Of a DNA stretch of 45,391 nucleotides, positions 8,882 through 16,583 are shown in pieces. A program made the position numbers and the translations under genes. The notes below the pieces were generated by a model. It made no database searches. It was not told the DNA's origin and saw nothing but the letters and a program-made list of their open reading frames with translations. Source of the DNA: DATAES01 sp036493595 (GTDB lineage Bacteria; Actinomycetota; Acidimicrobiia; Acidimicrobiales; JACDCH01); assembly GCA_036493595.1 (NCBI GenBank), contig DASXPN010000143.1, positions 1-45,391 of the forward strand, given 5' to 3'. How positions within the stretch are numbered: position 1 is the first letter of the stretch; each line of letters starts with the position of its first letter.

Positions 8882-9933
8882 CCGCCGTCGCAGACGAGAG
8901 GCCGGCAACCGGACGCATGCACTTCGAACTTCCGCCCGCCCTCGAAGCATCCACCCCGCCCGAGGCCCGCGGCATCACGCGTGACGCGGTGCGGCTCATG
9001 GTCGCGTACAAGGCGGAGAACCGACTGGTGCACGCGCACTTCTCCGATCTTCCCCGCTTTCTCGATGCCGGCGATCTCGTCGTCGTGAACACATCGGCCA
9101 CGCTGGCGGCGGAGGTCGACGCCGTCGCGCCCGACGGCACCGCGCTCGTGGTTCATCTGTCGACGCAGCTGCCGGCCGATCTCTGGGTCGTGGAGTTGCG
9201 CCGCGATCGCGACCCGTTCCGAGACGCGCACGCGGGATGGATCGTGCGATTGCCCGACGGCGCCACCGTCGAGCTGCTGGCGACGTACGGGCGGTCGAAC
9301 GCACGGTTGTGGATCGCATCACTCCATCTCCCGCAGCCGGTGCTCACCTACCTCGCGGTGCACGGCCGTCCCATCCGCTACGGCTACGTGCCCGGCAGCT
9401 GGCCGATCACGATGTACCAGAACGTGTACGCGACCGAGCCGGGCAGTGCGGAGATGCCGAGCGCCGGACGACCCTTCACGCCCGAGGTCATCACGCGGCT
9501 CGTCGCGAAGGGTGTGAGCGTCGCGCCACTCGTGCTGCACACCGGCGTGTCGTCGCTCGAGTCACACGAAGCCCCGTATGCCGAGTACTACCGGGTCGAC
9601 GGGCACACGGCCCATCTCGTGAACGACACCCATCGCCGGAGCGGGCGCGTGATCGCAATCGGCACGACCGTGGTGCGCGCGCTCGAGACCGTCGCCGACG
9701 AACGCGGGCACGTCCACCCGGGCGAAGGCTGGACCGAGACGGTGATCACGCCAGACCGCGGTGTGCGCGCCGTCGACGGCATGTTGACCGGATGGCACGA
9801 GCCCGAGGCGTCACACCTCGACATGCTCGAAGCGATCGCCGGGCGCGATCTCATCGAGCTGTCCTACGCCGCCGCGCTCGCCGAGGGCTACCTCTGGCAC
9901 GAGGTCGGCGACGTCCACCTCATCCTCCCCTGA
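8878..9933 (+). CDS. Divergent QueA-like (SAM:tRNA ribosyltransferase-isomerase) protein
   Basis: This 351-aa protein follows the QueA order: an N-terminal FELPPALEAS, RDAVRLMV, DLVVVNTSATLAAE, MYQNVYATEPG, SAGRPFTPEVI, VIAIGTTVVRALE and a final GWHEPEASHLDML. It differs from canonical QueA at several signature points. SAGRPF stands where TAGLHF is expected, the HVGLGTF region reads HTGVSSLESHE, and the usual HMHSEW-like segment is missing. QueA makes epoxyqueuosine on tRNA. No queCDEF or tgt gene is near, and the gene is coupled to an SDR, so a role outside queuosine synthesis is possible. The start is GTG at 8878. Confidence 0.82.
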   Translation: MTAVADERPATGRMHFELPPALEASTPPEARGITRDAVRLMVAYKAENRLVHAHFSDLPRFLDAGDLVVVNTSATLAAEVDAVAPDGTALVVHLSTQLPADLWVVELRRDRDPFRDAHAGWIVRLPDGATVELLATYGRSNARLWIASLHLPQPVLTYLAVHGRPIRYGYVPGSWPITMYQNVYATEPGSAEMPSAGRPFTPEVITRLVAKGVSVAPLVLHTGVSSLESHEAPYAEYYRVDGHTAHLVNDTHRRSGRVIAIGTTVVRALETVADERGHVHPGEGWTETVITPDRGVRAVDGMLTGWHEPEASHLDMLEAIAGRDLIELSYAAALAEGYLWHEVGDVHLILP

Positions 9934-9940
9934 CCACACC

Positions 9941-9986
9941 AATGTTGGTTCTATTGCGGGGCCATGGCCCCGCAATAGACCCGGAG
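9941..9986. repeat. Palindromic interspersed element, copy 1
   Basis: The element has a conserved left flank (AATGTTGGTT, 9941-9950), a perfect 28-nt palindrome (9951-9978, arms CTATTGCGGGGCCA) and a right flank ACCCGGAG. It lies between the convergent QueA-like and crotonase genes and starts 7 nt past the former's stop. It may act as a bidirectional terminator, though no T-run follows. Related copies lie at 26894 and 37586 in the same orientation. Confidence 0.85.
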
Positions 9987-10016
9987 ATGGCAGGTGAGGT
10001 GTCGCGTTGCGACGGC

Positions 10017-10847
10017 TCAGTGGGGCTCGGTGGTGCGATAGTCGCCGAAGGGCTCGTCGCGATCCTGCAGGGCCTTCGTGAGTCCCTTGGTGCGCATGTC
10101 CTCGATGAAGGCATGGAAGCCGACTTGATGGGTGGCGAGCGCGCACATCTCGGTGCCGCTGCGGATGGCGGCGCGCAGGCCCATGATCTCCATGGACCGA
10201 TGCACCGTGCGCTTGTTGAGCTGCACGATGTCGGGCGGGATCTTCGTGATGCGGGTCGCGATCTCGAGTACGCGCTCCTCGAGCTCTGACTCCGGGAAGG
10301 TCTTGTTGGCCCAGCCGTCACGAGCTGCCTCGATGCCCGAGATCGAATCGCCGGTGATCATCATCTCCATCGCCGCGCGCATGCCGAGGAACCACGCGTG
10401 GAACTGCATGTCCGGCGTACCGAAGCGCACCGCGGGATAGCCGATCTTCGCGTCCTCGGCGACGTAGACGAGATCGCAACCGGTCGCCAGCTCGCTGCCG
10501 CCGGCCAGGCAGTAGCCGTGCACTTGCGCGATCACCGGCTTCGCCTGATCCCAGATGCTCATCCATCCGTCGGTCACGTGGCGGGGCCACTGCCCTTCAC
10601 CGCCGGCTGTGTAGAAGGGGTAGTCGTGACCCTCGTTGCCACCGCCGAGGTCGTAGCCGGCGGAGAAGCACGAACCCGCGCCGCGGATGATCGTGACGCG
10701 CACATCGAGATCGACGTCCGCGGCGCGCAACGCGTCGATCAGCGCGCCGCGCAACGGATGGTTCAGCGCGTTGCGCTTCTCCGGTCGGTTGAGCGTGAGC
10801 CGGCGAACATGGGGCGCGGGCTCGTCGACGAGGACGAGCTCGGTCAC
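10017..10847 (-). CDS. Crotonase-fold (enoyl-CoA hydratase/isomerase family) protein with altered active site
   Basis: This 276-aa protein carries crotonase landmarks: TLNRPEKRNALN, the oxyanion-hole segment CFSAGYDL, and AGGSELATGCDL. Aligned to rat enoyl-CoA hydratase, the first catalytic glutamate is kept (Glu119, in GGSELA), but the second falls on Ala139 (AKIGYPAV), so ordinary syn-hydration is doubtful. An isomerase, C-C hydrolase or other crotonase reaction is possible. The start codon overlaps the stop of the upstream amidohydrolase gene (ATGA), so both are one operon. The operon's promoter region carries a KstR-like palindrome at 12149. This suggests a steroid or acyl-CoA ring-opening step, but that is inference. 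Confidence 0.88.
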   Translation of the reverse strand: MTELVLVDEPAPHVRRLTLNRPEKRNALNHPLRGALIDALRAADVDLDVRVTIIRGAGSCFSAGYDLGGGNEGHDYPFYTAGGEGQWPRHVTDGWMSIWDQAKPVIAQVHGYCLAGGSELATGCDLVYVAEDAKIGYPAVRFGTPDMQFHAWFLGMRAAMEMMITGDSISGIEAARDGWANKTFPESELEERVLEIATRITKIPPDIVQLNKRTVHRSMEIMGLRAAIRSGTEMCALATHQVGFHAFIEDMRTKGLTKALQDRDEPFGDYRTTEPH

Positions 10848-12076
10848 TTGATTGCCTTGGAATCCATGTCGGCGGACAGCCGTTGCAGGTTCTTGTCGGG
10901 AATCGCGTCGATGGGCTGCGCGACTTCCTCGACGGTCGGTCCGAACTCCGCCGCGAGCGGCGCCAGCGCGTCGAGATCGAAGTCATAGAGACGGGCCACG
11001 TTGCCGGCGAGGATTTCACGCAGCTCCGGCTCGGACACGTCGTGGAAGCGGGCCCGCAGGTGCTCTCGCGTGTACGGCCACGTCCCTTCGTCGTGCGGGT
11101 AATCGCTGCCCCACATGAAGCGATCGGCACCGATCCTGGCGCGTGCCTTGACGTCCTCGGCGCCGGGCTGGCTCACACCCATCCACACGTTCTGGTGGAA
11201 GTACTCGGTCGCGTCCTTCGCAAGGATGTGATCCTGCCCGTAGCGGATCTCGCCGGTCGCGCCCGTGTCACGGATCCCGCGGATGACATGGTCCAGGCGG
11301 TCGAGCAGCGGCGGCACCCATGCGCAGCCCTGCTCGGTCAGCACGACCTTCAGCCGCGGGAAGCGCTCGAGGATGCCGGACAGGATCATGTGCACCAGCG
11401 GCCGCTGGCTGTAGAAGGTGACCTCGGTGATGTAGAGCAGCATCGACACCGCGTACGGGCCGTAGTCCGGTGCGCCCGTGCCCCCGTGCACGTTGATCGG
11501 CACCTCGAGGTCCTGGCACACCTCCCACAAGCGGTCGTACTCAGGGTCGTAGATCGGCTTCATCCACGTCGCCGACGGCGGGATGTTCGGCAGCAGGATG
11601 CCGCCGCGCAAACCGTGCTCCTTGATCCAACGCACATCGTCGATGGCATCGTCGACGTCGTTGAGAAAGATCTGGCCGATGCCCGCACGGCGCGCCGGAA
11701 ACTCGTTGCACCAGTCGACCAGCCACCGGTTGTGGGCGCGAACTCCGGCGAGCCGGTGCTCGTAGTGCTCGGGCTCGGGAGGCCCCGCGAAGAGAACGAA
11801 GCTCGGAAAGAAAGGAGGCACGGTGTTCGGGAAGATGACTTCGCCGACGATGCCATCGGCCTCCTGTTGCGAGTTGCGCATCTCGTTGTCCCAGTTGCGC
11901 AAGCGCCGGTTGTCGCCGAGGTCCTTGTACGGGTTCTTGTACTTGCCCCGCCAGGCGTCGAAGTCCTCGAGGTACGCCGGGTCGAGGTACTCGCGGTACG
12001 CGGCGTGGCTCCCGCCCGCGTGGCAGTCAGCTGAGATGATCGTGTAGCGGTCTGCGCCTGCGGTCACTGCGGCCAT
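10844..12076 (-). CDS. Amidohydrolase-family (ACMSD-like) metal-dependent hydrolase
   Basis: This 410-aa TIM-barrel protein belongs to the amidohydrolase_2 clan. ISADCHAGG near the N terminus carries a D-x-H metal pair. INVHGGTGAP and VLTEQGCAWVP are inner strands, and FMWGSDYPHDEGTWP supplies the late catalytic Asp. The family includes decarboxylases and C-C or C-N hydrolases. The frame is open to 12217, but the ATG at 12076 is preceded by GGGGGAGGA at sensible spacing and gives a family-like N terminus (MAAVTAGADRYTIISADCH). It is the first gene of a two-gene operon with the altered crotonase, downstream of the KstR-like site. A paralogue lies at 34825. Confidence 0.9.
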   Translation of the reverse strand: MAAVTAGADRYTIISADCHAGGSHAAYREYLDPAYLEDFDAWRGKYKNPYKDLGDNRRLRNWDNEMRNSQQEADGIVGEVIFPNTVPPFFPSFVLFAGPPEPEHYEHRLAGVRAHNRWLVDWCNEFPARRAGIGQIFLNDVDDAIDDVRWIKEHGLRGGILLPNIPPSATWMKPIYDPEYDRLWEVCQDLEVPINVHGGTGAPDYGPYAVSMLLYITEVTFYSQRPLVHMILSGILERFPRLKVVLTEQGCAWVPPLLDRLDHVIRGIRDTGATGEIRYGQDHILAKDATEYFHQNVWMGVSQPGAEDVKARARIGADRFMWGSDYPHDEGTWPYTREHLRARFHDVSEPELREILAGNVARLYDFDLDALAPLAAEFGPTVEEVAQPIDAIPDKNLQRLSADMDSKAIK

Positions 12077-12148
12077 CGATGGCGTCCTCCCCCGGTGCCT
12101 CCTCAGGCCCGTTCGTGTGCAGTCTGCTGGAGTACTCCTACCCGGAAC

Positions 12149-12165
12149 AAGAACGCGTTCTACTT
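12149..12165 (+). promoter_or_regulatory. KstR-like operator in the amidohydrolase/GNAT divergent promoter
   Basis: The sequence contains a perfect 12-bp palindrome AGAACGCGTTCT (12150-12161) extended as GTTCTACTT on the right. It fits the mycobacterial KstR consensus TnnAACnnGTTnnA except for the first base. The same extended core, GAAYGYGTTCTACTY, occurs before the FadD19-like and EchA19-like genes. It is 73 bp from the amidohydrolase start and 38 bp from the GNAT start. Confidence 0.65.
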
Positions 12166-12203
12166 GTGGATCTTCTGCGTGGCGGTCATGCGAGGATCCT
12201 GCG

Positions 12204-12878
12204 GTGGAGCTCGACAATCCGGTGTGGCATGCGCTCCGCGGTCCGCAGGCAAACCTCGCGGAGGGTGGTCCGCTCGCTCGCCGCTACCAGCCCGACGTCG
12301 CGGCCTTCGCCGCGCTGCCCGATGACCCCGCTCCCGACGCGTGGGAAGCCATGCAGGAGCTCCTCGGTCCGCGCGGAGTCGCGTTTCTCGCCCGCGACGA
12401 TCTGACCCCGCCGTCCGGGTGGACCACAGCCTTCTCCGCGCCCGCGGTGCAGATGGTCGCCGTCGCCGTTCGCGGCGTGATCGCCGACGACGCCGAACGG
12501 CTGACGCCCGACGACGTGCCCGACATGCTGGCCATCGTCGAGCGCACGCACCCCGGACCGTTCGCCTCTCGCACCATCGAGCTCGGCGAGTACGTCGGTC
12601 TTCGTGGTGATGACGGCGCACTCATCGCCATGGCGGGCGAGCGCATGTTCGCACCGCCGTACCGGGAGGTGAGCGCCGTGTGCACCGACGCTGCCTACCG
12701 CGGCCGCGGTCTCGCCACCCGACTCGTTCGTCACCTCGTGGCACACATGCACGAGCGCGGCGAGATTCCGATGCTCCACGCCCGCGCCGACAACGTCGAC
12801 GCGATCCACCTCTACGAAGCACTCGGCTTCACGGTCACCCGCGAGTTCGCCGTCACCGGCTACCGCGTCCCGAGCTGA
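12204..12878 (+). CDS. GNAT-family N-acetyltransferase
   Basis: The C-terminal 110 residues form a GNAT/FR47-like domain: VSAVCTDAAYRGRGLATRLV contains the acetyl-CoA pyrophosphate-binding loop (RGRGLA), followed by LHARADNVDAIHLYEALGF. The first half is a less conserved N-terminal domain, giving about 224 aa from the chosen start. The open frame runs up to 12117, but that part would cover the KstR-like palindrome and has non-coding character. The GTG at 12204, with GAGGA about 7 nt upstream, gives VELDNPVWHALRG, a natural start. The acceptor substrate is unknown. Whether it belongs to the KstR-like regulon depends on the shared palindrome. Confidence 0.85.
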   Translation: MELDNPVWHALRGPQANLAEGGPLARRYQPDVAAFAALPDDPAPDAWEAMQELLGPRGVAFLARDDLTPPSGWTTAFSAPAVQMVAVAVRGVIADDAERLTPDDVPDMLAIVERTHPGPFASRTIELGEYVGLRGDDGALIAMAGERMFAPPYREVSAVCTDAAYRGRGLATRLVRHLVAHMHERGEIPMLHARADNVDAIHLYEALGFTVTREFAVTGYRVPS

Positions 12879-12910
12879 CCCCGCCGCAGAGAAGAGCGGA
12901 GGAGGGTCAG
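12875..12910. terminator. Possible bidirectional terminator between GNAT and IpdC-like genes
   Basis: CTGACCC (12875-12881) and GGGTCAG (12904-12910) are perfect complements around a 22-nt loop that contains a further CCGC/GCGG pair. The hairpin spans both convergent stop codons. No T-run follows, as is common in high-GC actinobacteria. Confidence 0.4.
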
Positions 12911-14043
12911 TCGTCGAGGTCGGACGCCATCCGTTGGGTGACGTCGATGTACTCCTCGACCATCTCGAACACGAGTTGCTTGGTCGTGCGCACACGGTTC
13001 ATGCGGCTGACGACCTGACCGACCGGCATGCCGACGAGCTCGCGCGGCGGGTTCGCGCCCATCTTGTGGGTGGCATAGGAGTTGAGGATGAACTGCAACG
13101 GCATCGGCAGCGTGCCGGGTGAGTCGGGCGACTCCCATGCGTCCGTCCATGCGGTGCGGAGCTGGCGGGCCGGCTTGCCCGTGAGCGATCGCGAGCGCAC
13201 CGTGTCAGTCGACGTCGCGGCCAGCAGCTTCTCGGAGATCACGCTGCCGTAGTCGTTCTCGGTCGTGGTCAGCCAGATCGAGCCGGTCCACACGCCGTCC
13301 GCACCGAGGGCCATCGCCGCGGCCATCTGCCTGCCGGATCCGATGCCGCCCGCGGCGAGCACGGGCACCGGCGCGATCGCGTCCACCACATCGGGCACGA
13401 GCACCATCGACGCCACCTCGCCGGTGTGGCCACCGGCCTCGTAGCCCTGGGCGATGATGATGTCGACACCCTGTTGCACGTCGCGCACCGCTTGCTCGAC
13501 GCGCCCGATCAGCGCCGCGACCTTCACGCCTTGCTCGTGGGCCTGGTCGATCGCGGCCTTCGGCGGTGGACCCAGCGCGGATGCCAGCAGCGCGATCGGG
13601 TGGGCGAGCGCGATCTCGATCTGCGGCGCGCCCGTGGCCTCCGTCCAGCCGAGGACTCCAGCACCCAAGCCTGCGCCGGACTCGAGCACCTGCTCGTCGC
13701 TCGACACGTCCACGCCATGATCCGCGAGCAGCTTGTCGACGAAGTCCCAGTGCTCCTGGCTGATCATCCCTCGCAACTGCGCCCCGATGTCGGTGACGTC
13801 GTGAATGCCCGCGTCGCGGTCGACCGTCTTCACGGGCATGACGACGTCGACGCCGTACGGTTTGCCGTCGACATGCTCGTCGATCCACTTCAACTCGAGC
13901 TCGAGTTGTTCGGGCGAGAAGGCCAGCGCGCCGAGCACACCCATGCCGCCCGCATTCGTCACTGCGGCAACGACGTCGCGGCAGTGAGAGAAGGCGAAGA
14001 TCGGGAACTCGATACCGAACATCTCGCCGAGCCGGTTCTTCAT
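12907..14043 (-). CDS. ipdC: IpdC-like flavin-dependent enzyme (nitronate monooxygenase family)
   Basis: The 378-aa product starts MKNRLGEMFGIEFPIFAFSH, followed by CRDVVAAVTNAGGMGVLGAL. Other marks are LGWTEATGAPQ, IIAQGYEAGGHTGEV and VPVLAAGGIGSG, the FMN-phosphate-binding part of NPD/nitronate monooxygenase TIM barrels. The N terminus, DTVRSRSLTGKPAR and the C-terminal region match what I recall of mycobacterial IpdC (Rv3553), which acts on the HIP-CoA-derived C/D-ring intermediate in cholesterol degradation. The ATG at 14043 overlaps the FadD19-like stop (ATGA), so the two are translationally coupled. The frame continues upstream, but in the wrong register for FadD19. IpdC function is inferred from similarity and context. 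Confidence 0.88.
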   Translation of the reverse strand: MKNRLGEMFGIEFPIFAFSHCRDVVAAVTNAGGMGVLGALAFSPEQLELELKWIDEHVDGKPYGVDVVMPVKTVDRDAGIHDVTDIGAQLRGMISQEHWDFVDKLLADHGVDVSSDEQVLESGAGLGAGVLGWTEATGAPQIEIALAHPIALLASALGPPPKAAIDQAHEQGVKVAALIGRVEQAVRDVQQGVDIIIAQGYEAGGHTGEVASMVLVPDVVDAIAPVPVLAAGGIGSGRQMAAAMALGADGVWTGSIWLTTTENDYGSVISEKLLAATSTDTVRSRSLTGKPARQLRTAWTDAWESPDSPGTLPMPLQFILNSYATHKMGANPPRELVGMPVGQVVSRMNRVRTTKQLVFEMVEEYIDVTQRMASDLDD

Positions 14044-15641
14044 GTCGTGACCTCCATGGCGATCGTGCGCGCCCGGGGATAGTCGGGCTTGCCCGACGGT
14101 TGCCGCGGGATCTCGTCCACGAGCTGCAGGGCGCGCGGCACCTTGTAGCCCGCGATTCTGGTTCGGCAGTGCTCGACGAGATCGTCGAGCGTCGGTCGCG
14201 CCCCCGGCCTCGGCTGCACGACGGCAGTGACCCTCTGCCCCCACCGCTCGTCGTCGACGCCGACGACCAGCGCGTCGTACACCTGCGGATGCGCCTTCAG
14301 CACCGCCTCGACCTCCTCTGGGTAGATCTTCTCGCCGCCCGAGTTGATGCACTGCGAGCCGCGGCCGAGCAGCGTCATCGTGCCGTCGAGCTCGAGCCGA
14401 GCGAGGTCGCCGGGCACCGAATAGCGCTTGCCGTCGACCTCGATGAAGGTCGCCGCCGACTTGACCGGATCCTTGTAGTAGCCGATCGGCACATTGCCCC
14501 CTCGGGCCATGCGCCCGACCTCACCGGGCACCACGGGCCGGTTGTCGTCATCGAGGACAATCGTGTCGGGACCCATCGCGACATTGATCAGACCGCTGCC
14601 GCTCGACGTCGTGCCCTTCTCGAGCAGACGCAACCCGTTGAAACCGCTCTCGGACGAACCAATGGCCTCGCTGATGAACACGTTCGGCAGCAACTCGAGC
14701 AACTGCTCCTTCACGACGGGCGAGAACACCGCCGCGGTCGAGTTGACCGAGAACAACGACGACGTGTCGTACGCGTGCGATTGCAACGCATCGATGAGCG
14801 GGCGCGCCATCGCGTCGCCGGTGATCGCGAGCGCGCCGATGCCGTAACGCTCGACCGCGGCCCACACGTCGTGCGGGTCGAACTTCGGCAGCAGGACGAG
14901 GCTCGTGCCACGGAACAGCGCGCCGAAGGTCGTCCACTGCGCGGCACCATGCATCAACGGTGCGAGCACGAGCGCGTGACCCAGCGGATTCTCGGCGCCT
15001 CCTCGGGCGAGCGCGTACTCGTCGGTCACCCACTCACCCGTGACGAAGTCGATACCGCCGCCGAGCGTGCGGAACACGTCCTCGTGTCGCCACATCACGC
15101 CCTTCGGGAACCCCGTCGTACCGCCGGTGTAGAGGATGTAGATGTCACCGTCGTCTCGCAGCCCGAAGTCGCGCTCCGGCGAGGCCGCGCCGAGCGCGTC
15201 GTCGTAGTCGACGGCGCCGTCGATGTCAGCGGTGACACCACTGCCATCGTCCACCACAATCAAGTGACGCAGCATCGGCAAGCGGTCGCGCACCGCGGCG
15301 ACCCGCGGCGCGAACTCGGCTTGGAACACCGTCGCAACGACATCCGCGTTGTCGTAGAGGTAGAAGAGCTCGTCTTCGACGTAGCGGTAGTTCACGTTGA
15401 TGGGGACAGCGCGCAGCTTGTATGCCGCCAGCATCGTCTCGACGAACTCGATGCTGTTGTACGCGTAGATCGCGATGTGGTCGCGCTCACCGACGCCCTG
15501 CGCGGCGAGATGGTGCGCGAGACGGTTGGCGCGAGCTTCGAGTTCTGCGTACGTGATCGACCGTTCGCCGCAGATCAACGCCGTCCTGTCGGGCACTGCA
15601 TCGACGGCGTGCTCGACGAGATCAGCGAGGTTGAAGGCCAC
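14040..15641 (-). CDS. fadD19: FadD19-like steroid side-chain acyl-CoA ligase
   Basis: This ANL ligase of about 533 aa starts (V/M)AFNLADLVEHAVDAVPDR, nearly the start I recall for mycobacterial FadD19. It shares YLLYTGGTTGFPKGVMWRHE-type sequence (here IYILYTGGTTGFPKG), TGDAMARPL, the GSSESGFNG motif, LGRGSQCINSGGEKIYPEEV and the final catalytic Lys in PSGKPDYPRA. FadD19 activates C5-branched or intact sterol side chains as CoA thioesters in the cytoplasm. The GTG at 15641 is preferred over the ATG at 15677 because it matches the family N terminus and leaves the KstR-like palindrome (15648-15664) outside the coding region. It is divergent from the EchA19-like gene, as in Mycobacterium tuberculosis. 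Confidence 0.9.
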   Translation of the reverse strand: MAFNLADLVEHAVDAVPDRTALICGERSITYAELEARANRLAHHLAAQGVGERDHIAIYAYNSIEFVETMLAAYKLRAVPINVNYRYVEDELFYLYDNADVVATVFQAEFAPRVAAVRDRLPMLRHLIVVDDGSGVTADIDGAVDYDDALGAASPERDFGLRDDGDIYILYTGGTTGFPKGVMWRHEDVFRTLGGGIDFVTGEWVTDEYALARGGAENPLGHALVLAPLMHGAAQWTTFGALFRGTSLVLLPKFDPHDVWAAVERYGIGALAITGDAMARPLIDALQSHAYDTSSLFSVNSTAAVFSPVVKEQLLELLPNVFISEAIGSSESGFNGLRLLEKGTTSSGSGLINVAMGPDTIVLDDDNRPVVPGEVGRMARGGNVPIGYYKDPVKSAATFIEVDGKRYSVPGDLARLELDGTMTLLGRGSQCINSGGEKIYPEEVEAVLKAHPQVYDALVVGVDDERWGQRVTAVVQPRPGARPTLDDLVEHCRTRIAGYKVPRALQLVDEIPRQPSGKPDYPRARTIAMEVTT

Positions 15642-15647
15642 TGCCCG

Positions 15648-15664
15648 AAGTAGAACACGTTCTC
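15648..15664 (-). promoter_or_regulatory. KstR-like operator before fadD19
   Basis: On the minus strand the site reads AGAACGTGTTCTACTT, a near-perfect palindrome. On the plus strand, 15651-15664 reads TAGAACACGTTCTC, matching TnnAACnnGTTnnA at all but the last position. It sits 6 nt upstream of the GTG start, so a bound repressor would cover the -10 region or the start of a short-leader transcript. Confidence 0.7.
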
Positions 15665-15712
15665 GAAAGCGCGGCAACGCGATGCGCCTGCCTGCTCCTT
15701 GTCGCTCAGAAC

Positions 15713-15729
15713 TGGAATGTGTTCTACTC
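15713..15729 (+). promoter_or_regulatory. KstR-like operator before echA19
   Basis: GGAATGTGTTCTACTC (15714-15729) keeps the right half GTTCTA and has AAT for AAC in the left half. It is 6 nt before the GTG start of the EchA19-like gene, mirroring the spacing of the site before fadD19. It is the weakest palindrome of the three; the shared GTGTTCTACT extension supports it. Confidence 0.6.
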
Positions 15730-15735
15730 GGCGCC

Positions 15736-16569
15736 GTGCCAGCGACCGAGCCTACGGAGACCCCTCCCGATCAACATCTGCTCGTCGAGCGCGACGGCAA
15801 CGTGCTGATCCTCACGATGAACCGCCCGGAGCGGCGCAACGCGCTGTCGCCCTCGATGATGGATGGCATGGCGGCGGCATGGGACGAGGTCAACGCCAAT
15901 CCCGACATCAGGGTGGCCATCCTCACCGGCTCCGGCGGTTGCTTCTGCGCCGGAGCCGACCTGCAAGCGATGACCGACATCCACCCGGGCGACGTCTTCA
16001 AGGACGCCGAGCACGAGACGACGGCCGACCTGACGAGCGGCGTCATCAAGCCGCTGCTCAAGGGATTCCTCCTCGACAAGCCACTCATCGCCGCGGTCGA
16101 AGGCCCTGCGGTCGCGGGAGGCACGGAGATCCTGCAGGCCACCGACATCCGCATCGCGGGCGAGAGCGCCCGGTTCGGGGTGTCGGAGGTGCGATGGGGC
16201 CTGTATCCACTCGGCGGTTCGGTTGTCCGACTGCGCCGCCAGATCCCGTACACGGTGGCCGCGGACCTGCTGCTCACCGGTCGCCACGTGCGGGCGCCGG
16301 AAGCAAAGGAACTCGGGCTGATCGGCGAGGTCGTCCCTGACGGCCAGGCGCTGCACCGAGCGCGCGAGGTGGCGGCCGCCATCGCCGCCAACGGACCCGT
16401 CGCCGTGCAAGCGGTGCTGCGGGGCCTGCGGGCGACGGAGTGCGTGTCCGAGCAAGAGGCGATGCGGATCGATTCGGAGATTGGCATGCCGGTGTTCATG
16501 AGCGACGATGCCAAGGAAGGCCCGCTCGCCTTCATGGAGAAGCGGACGCCGCAGTTCAAGGGACAGTAG
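15736..16569 (+). CDS. echA19: EchA19-like enoyl-CoA hydratase
   Basis: This 277-aa crotonase has both catalytic glutamates: Glu131 in AVAGGTEILQ and Glu151 in FGVSEVRWGLYP. GLYPLGGSVVRLRRQIPYT, LLLTGRHVRAPEAKELGLIG and the C-terminal DDAKEGPLAFMEKR track mycobacterial EchA19 closely as I recall it. EchA19 hydrates the enoyl-CoA of the cholesterol side chain during beta-oxidation. The GTG at 15736 is chosen because it places the KstR-like site just upstream. The longer frame back to 15475 would overlap the divergent ligase. It is followed after 14 bp by the P450 gene, which suggests an operon. Confidence 0.9.
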   Translation: MPATEPTETPPDQHLLVERDGNVLILTMNRPERRNALSPSMMDGMAAAWDEVNANPDIRVAILTGSGGCFCAGADLQAMTDIHPGDVFKDAEHETTADLTSGVIKPLLKGFLLDKPLIAAVEGPAVAGGTEILQATDIRIAGESARFGVSEVRWGLYPLGGSVVRLRRQIPYTVAADLLLTGRHVRAPEAKELGLIGEVVPDGQALHRAREVAAAIAANGPVAVQAVLRGLRATECVSEQEAMRIDSEIGMPVFMSDDAKEGPLAFMEKRTPQFKGQ

Positions 16570-16583
16570 GGGGAACGGACTCG

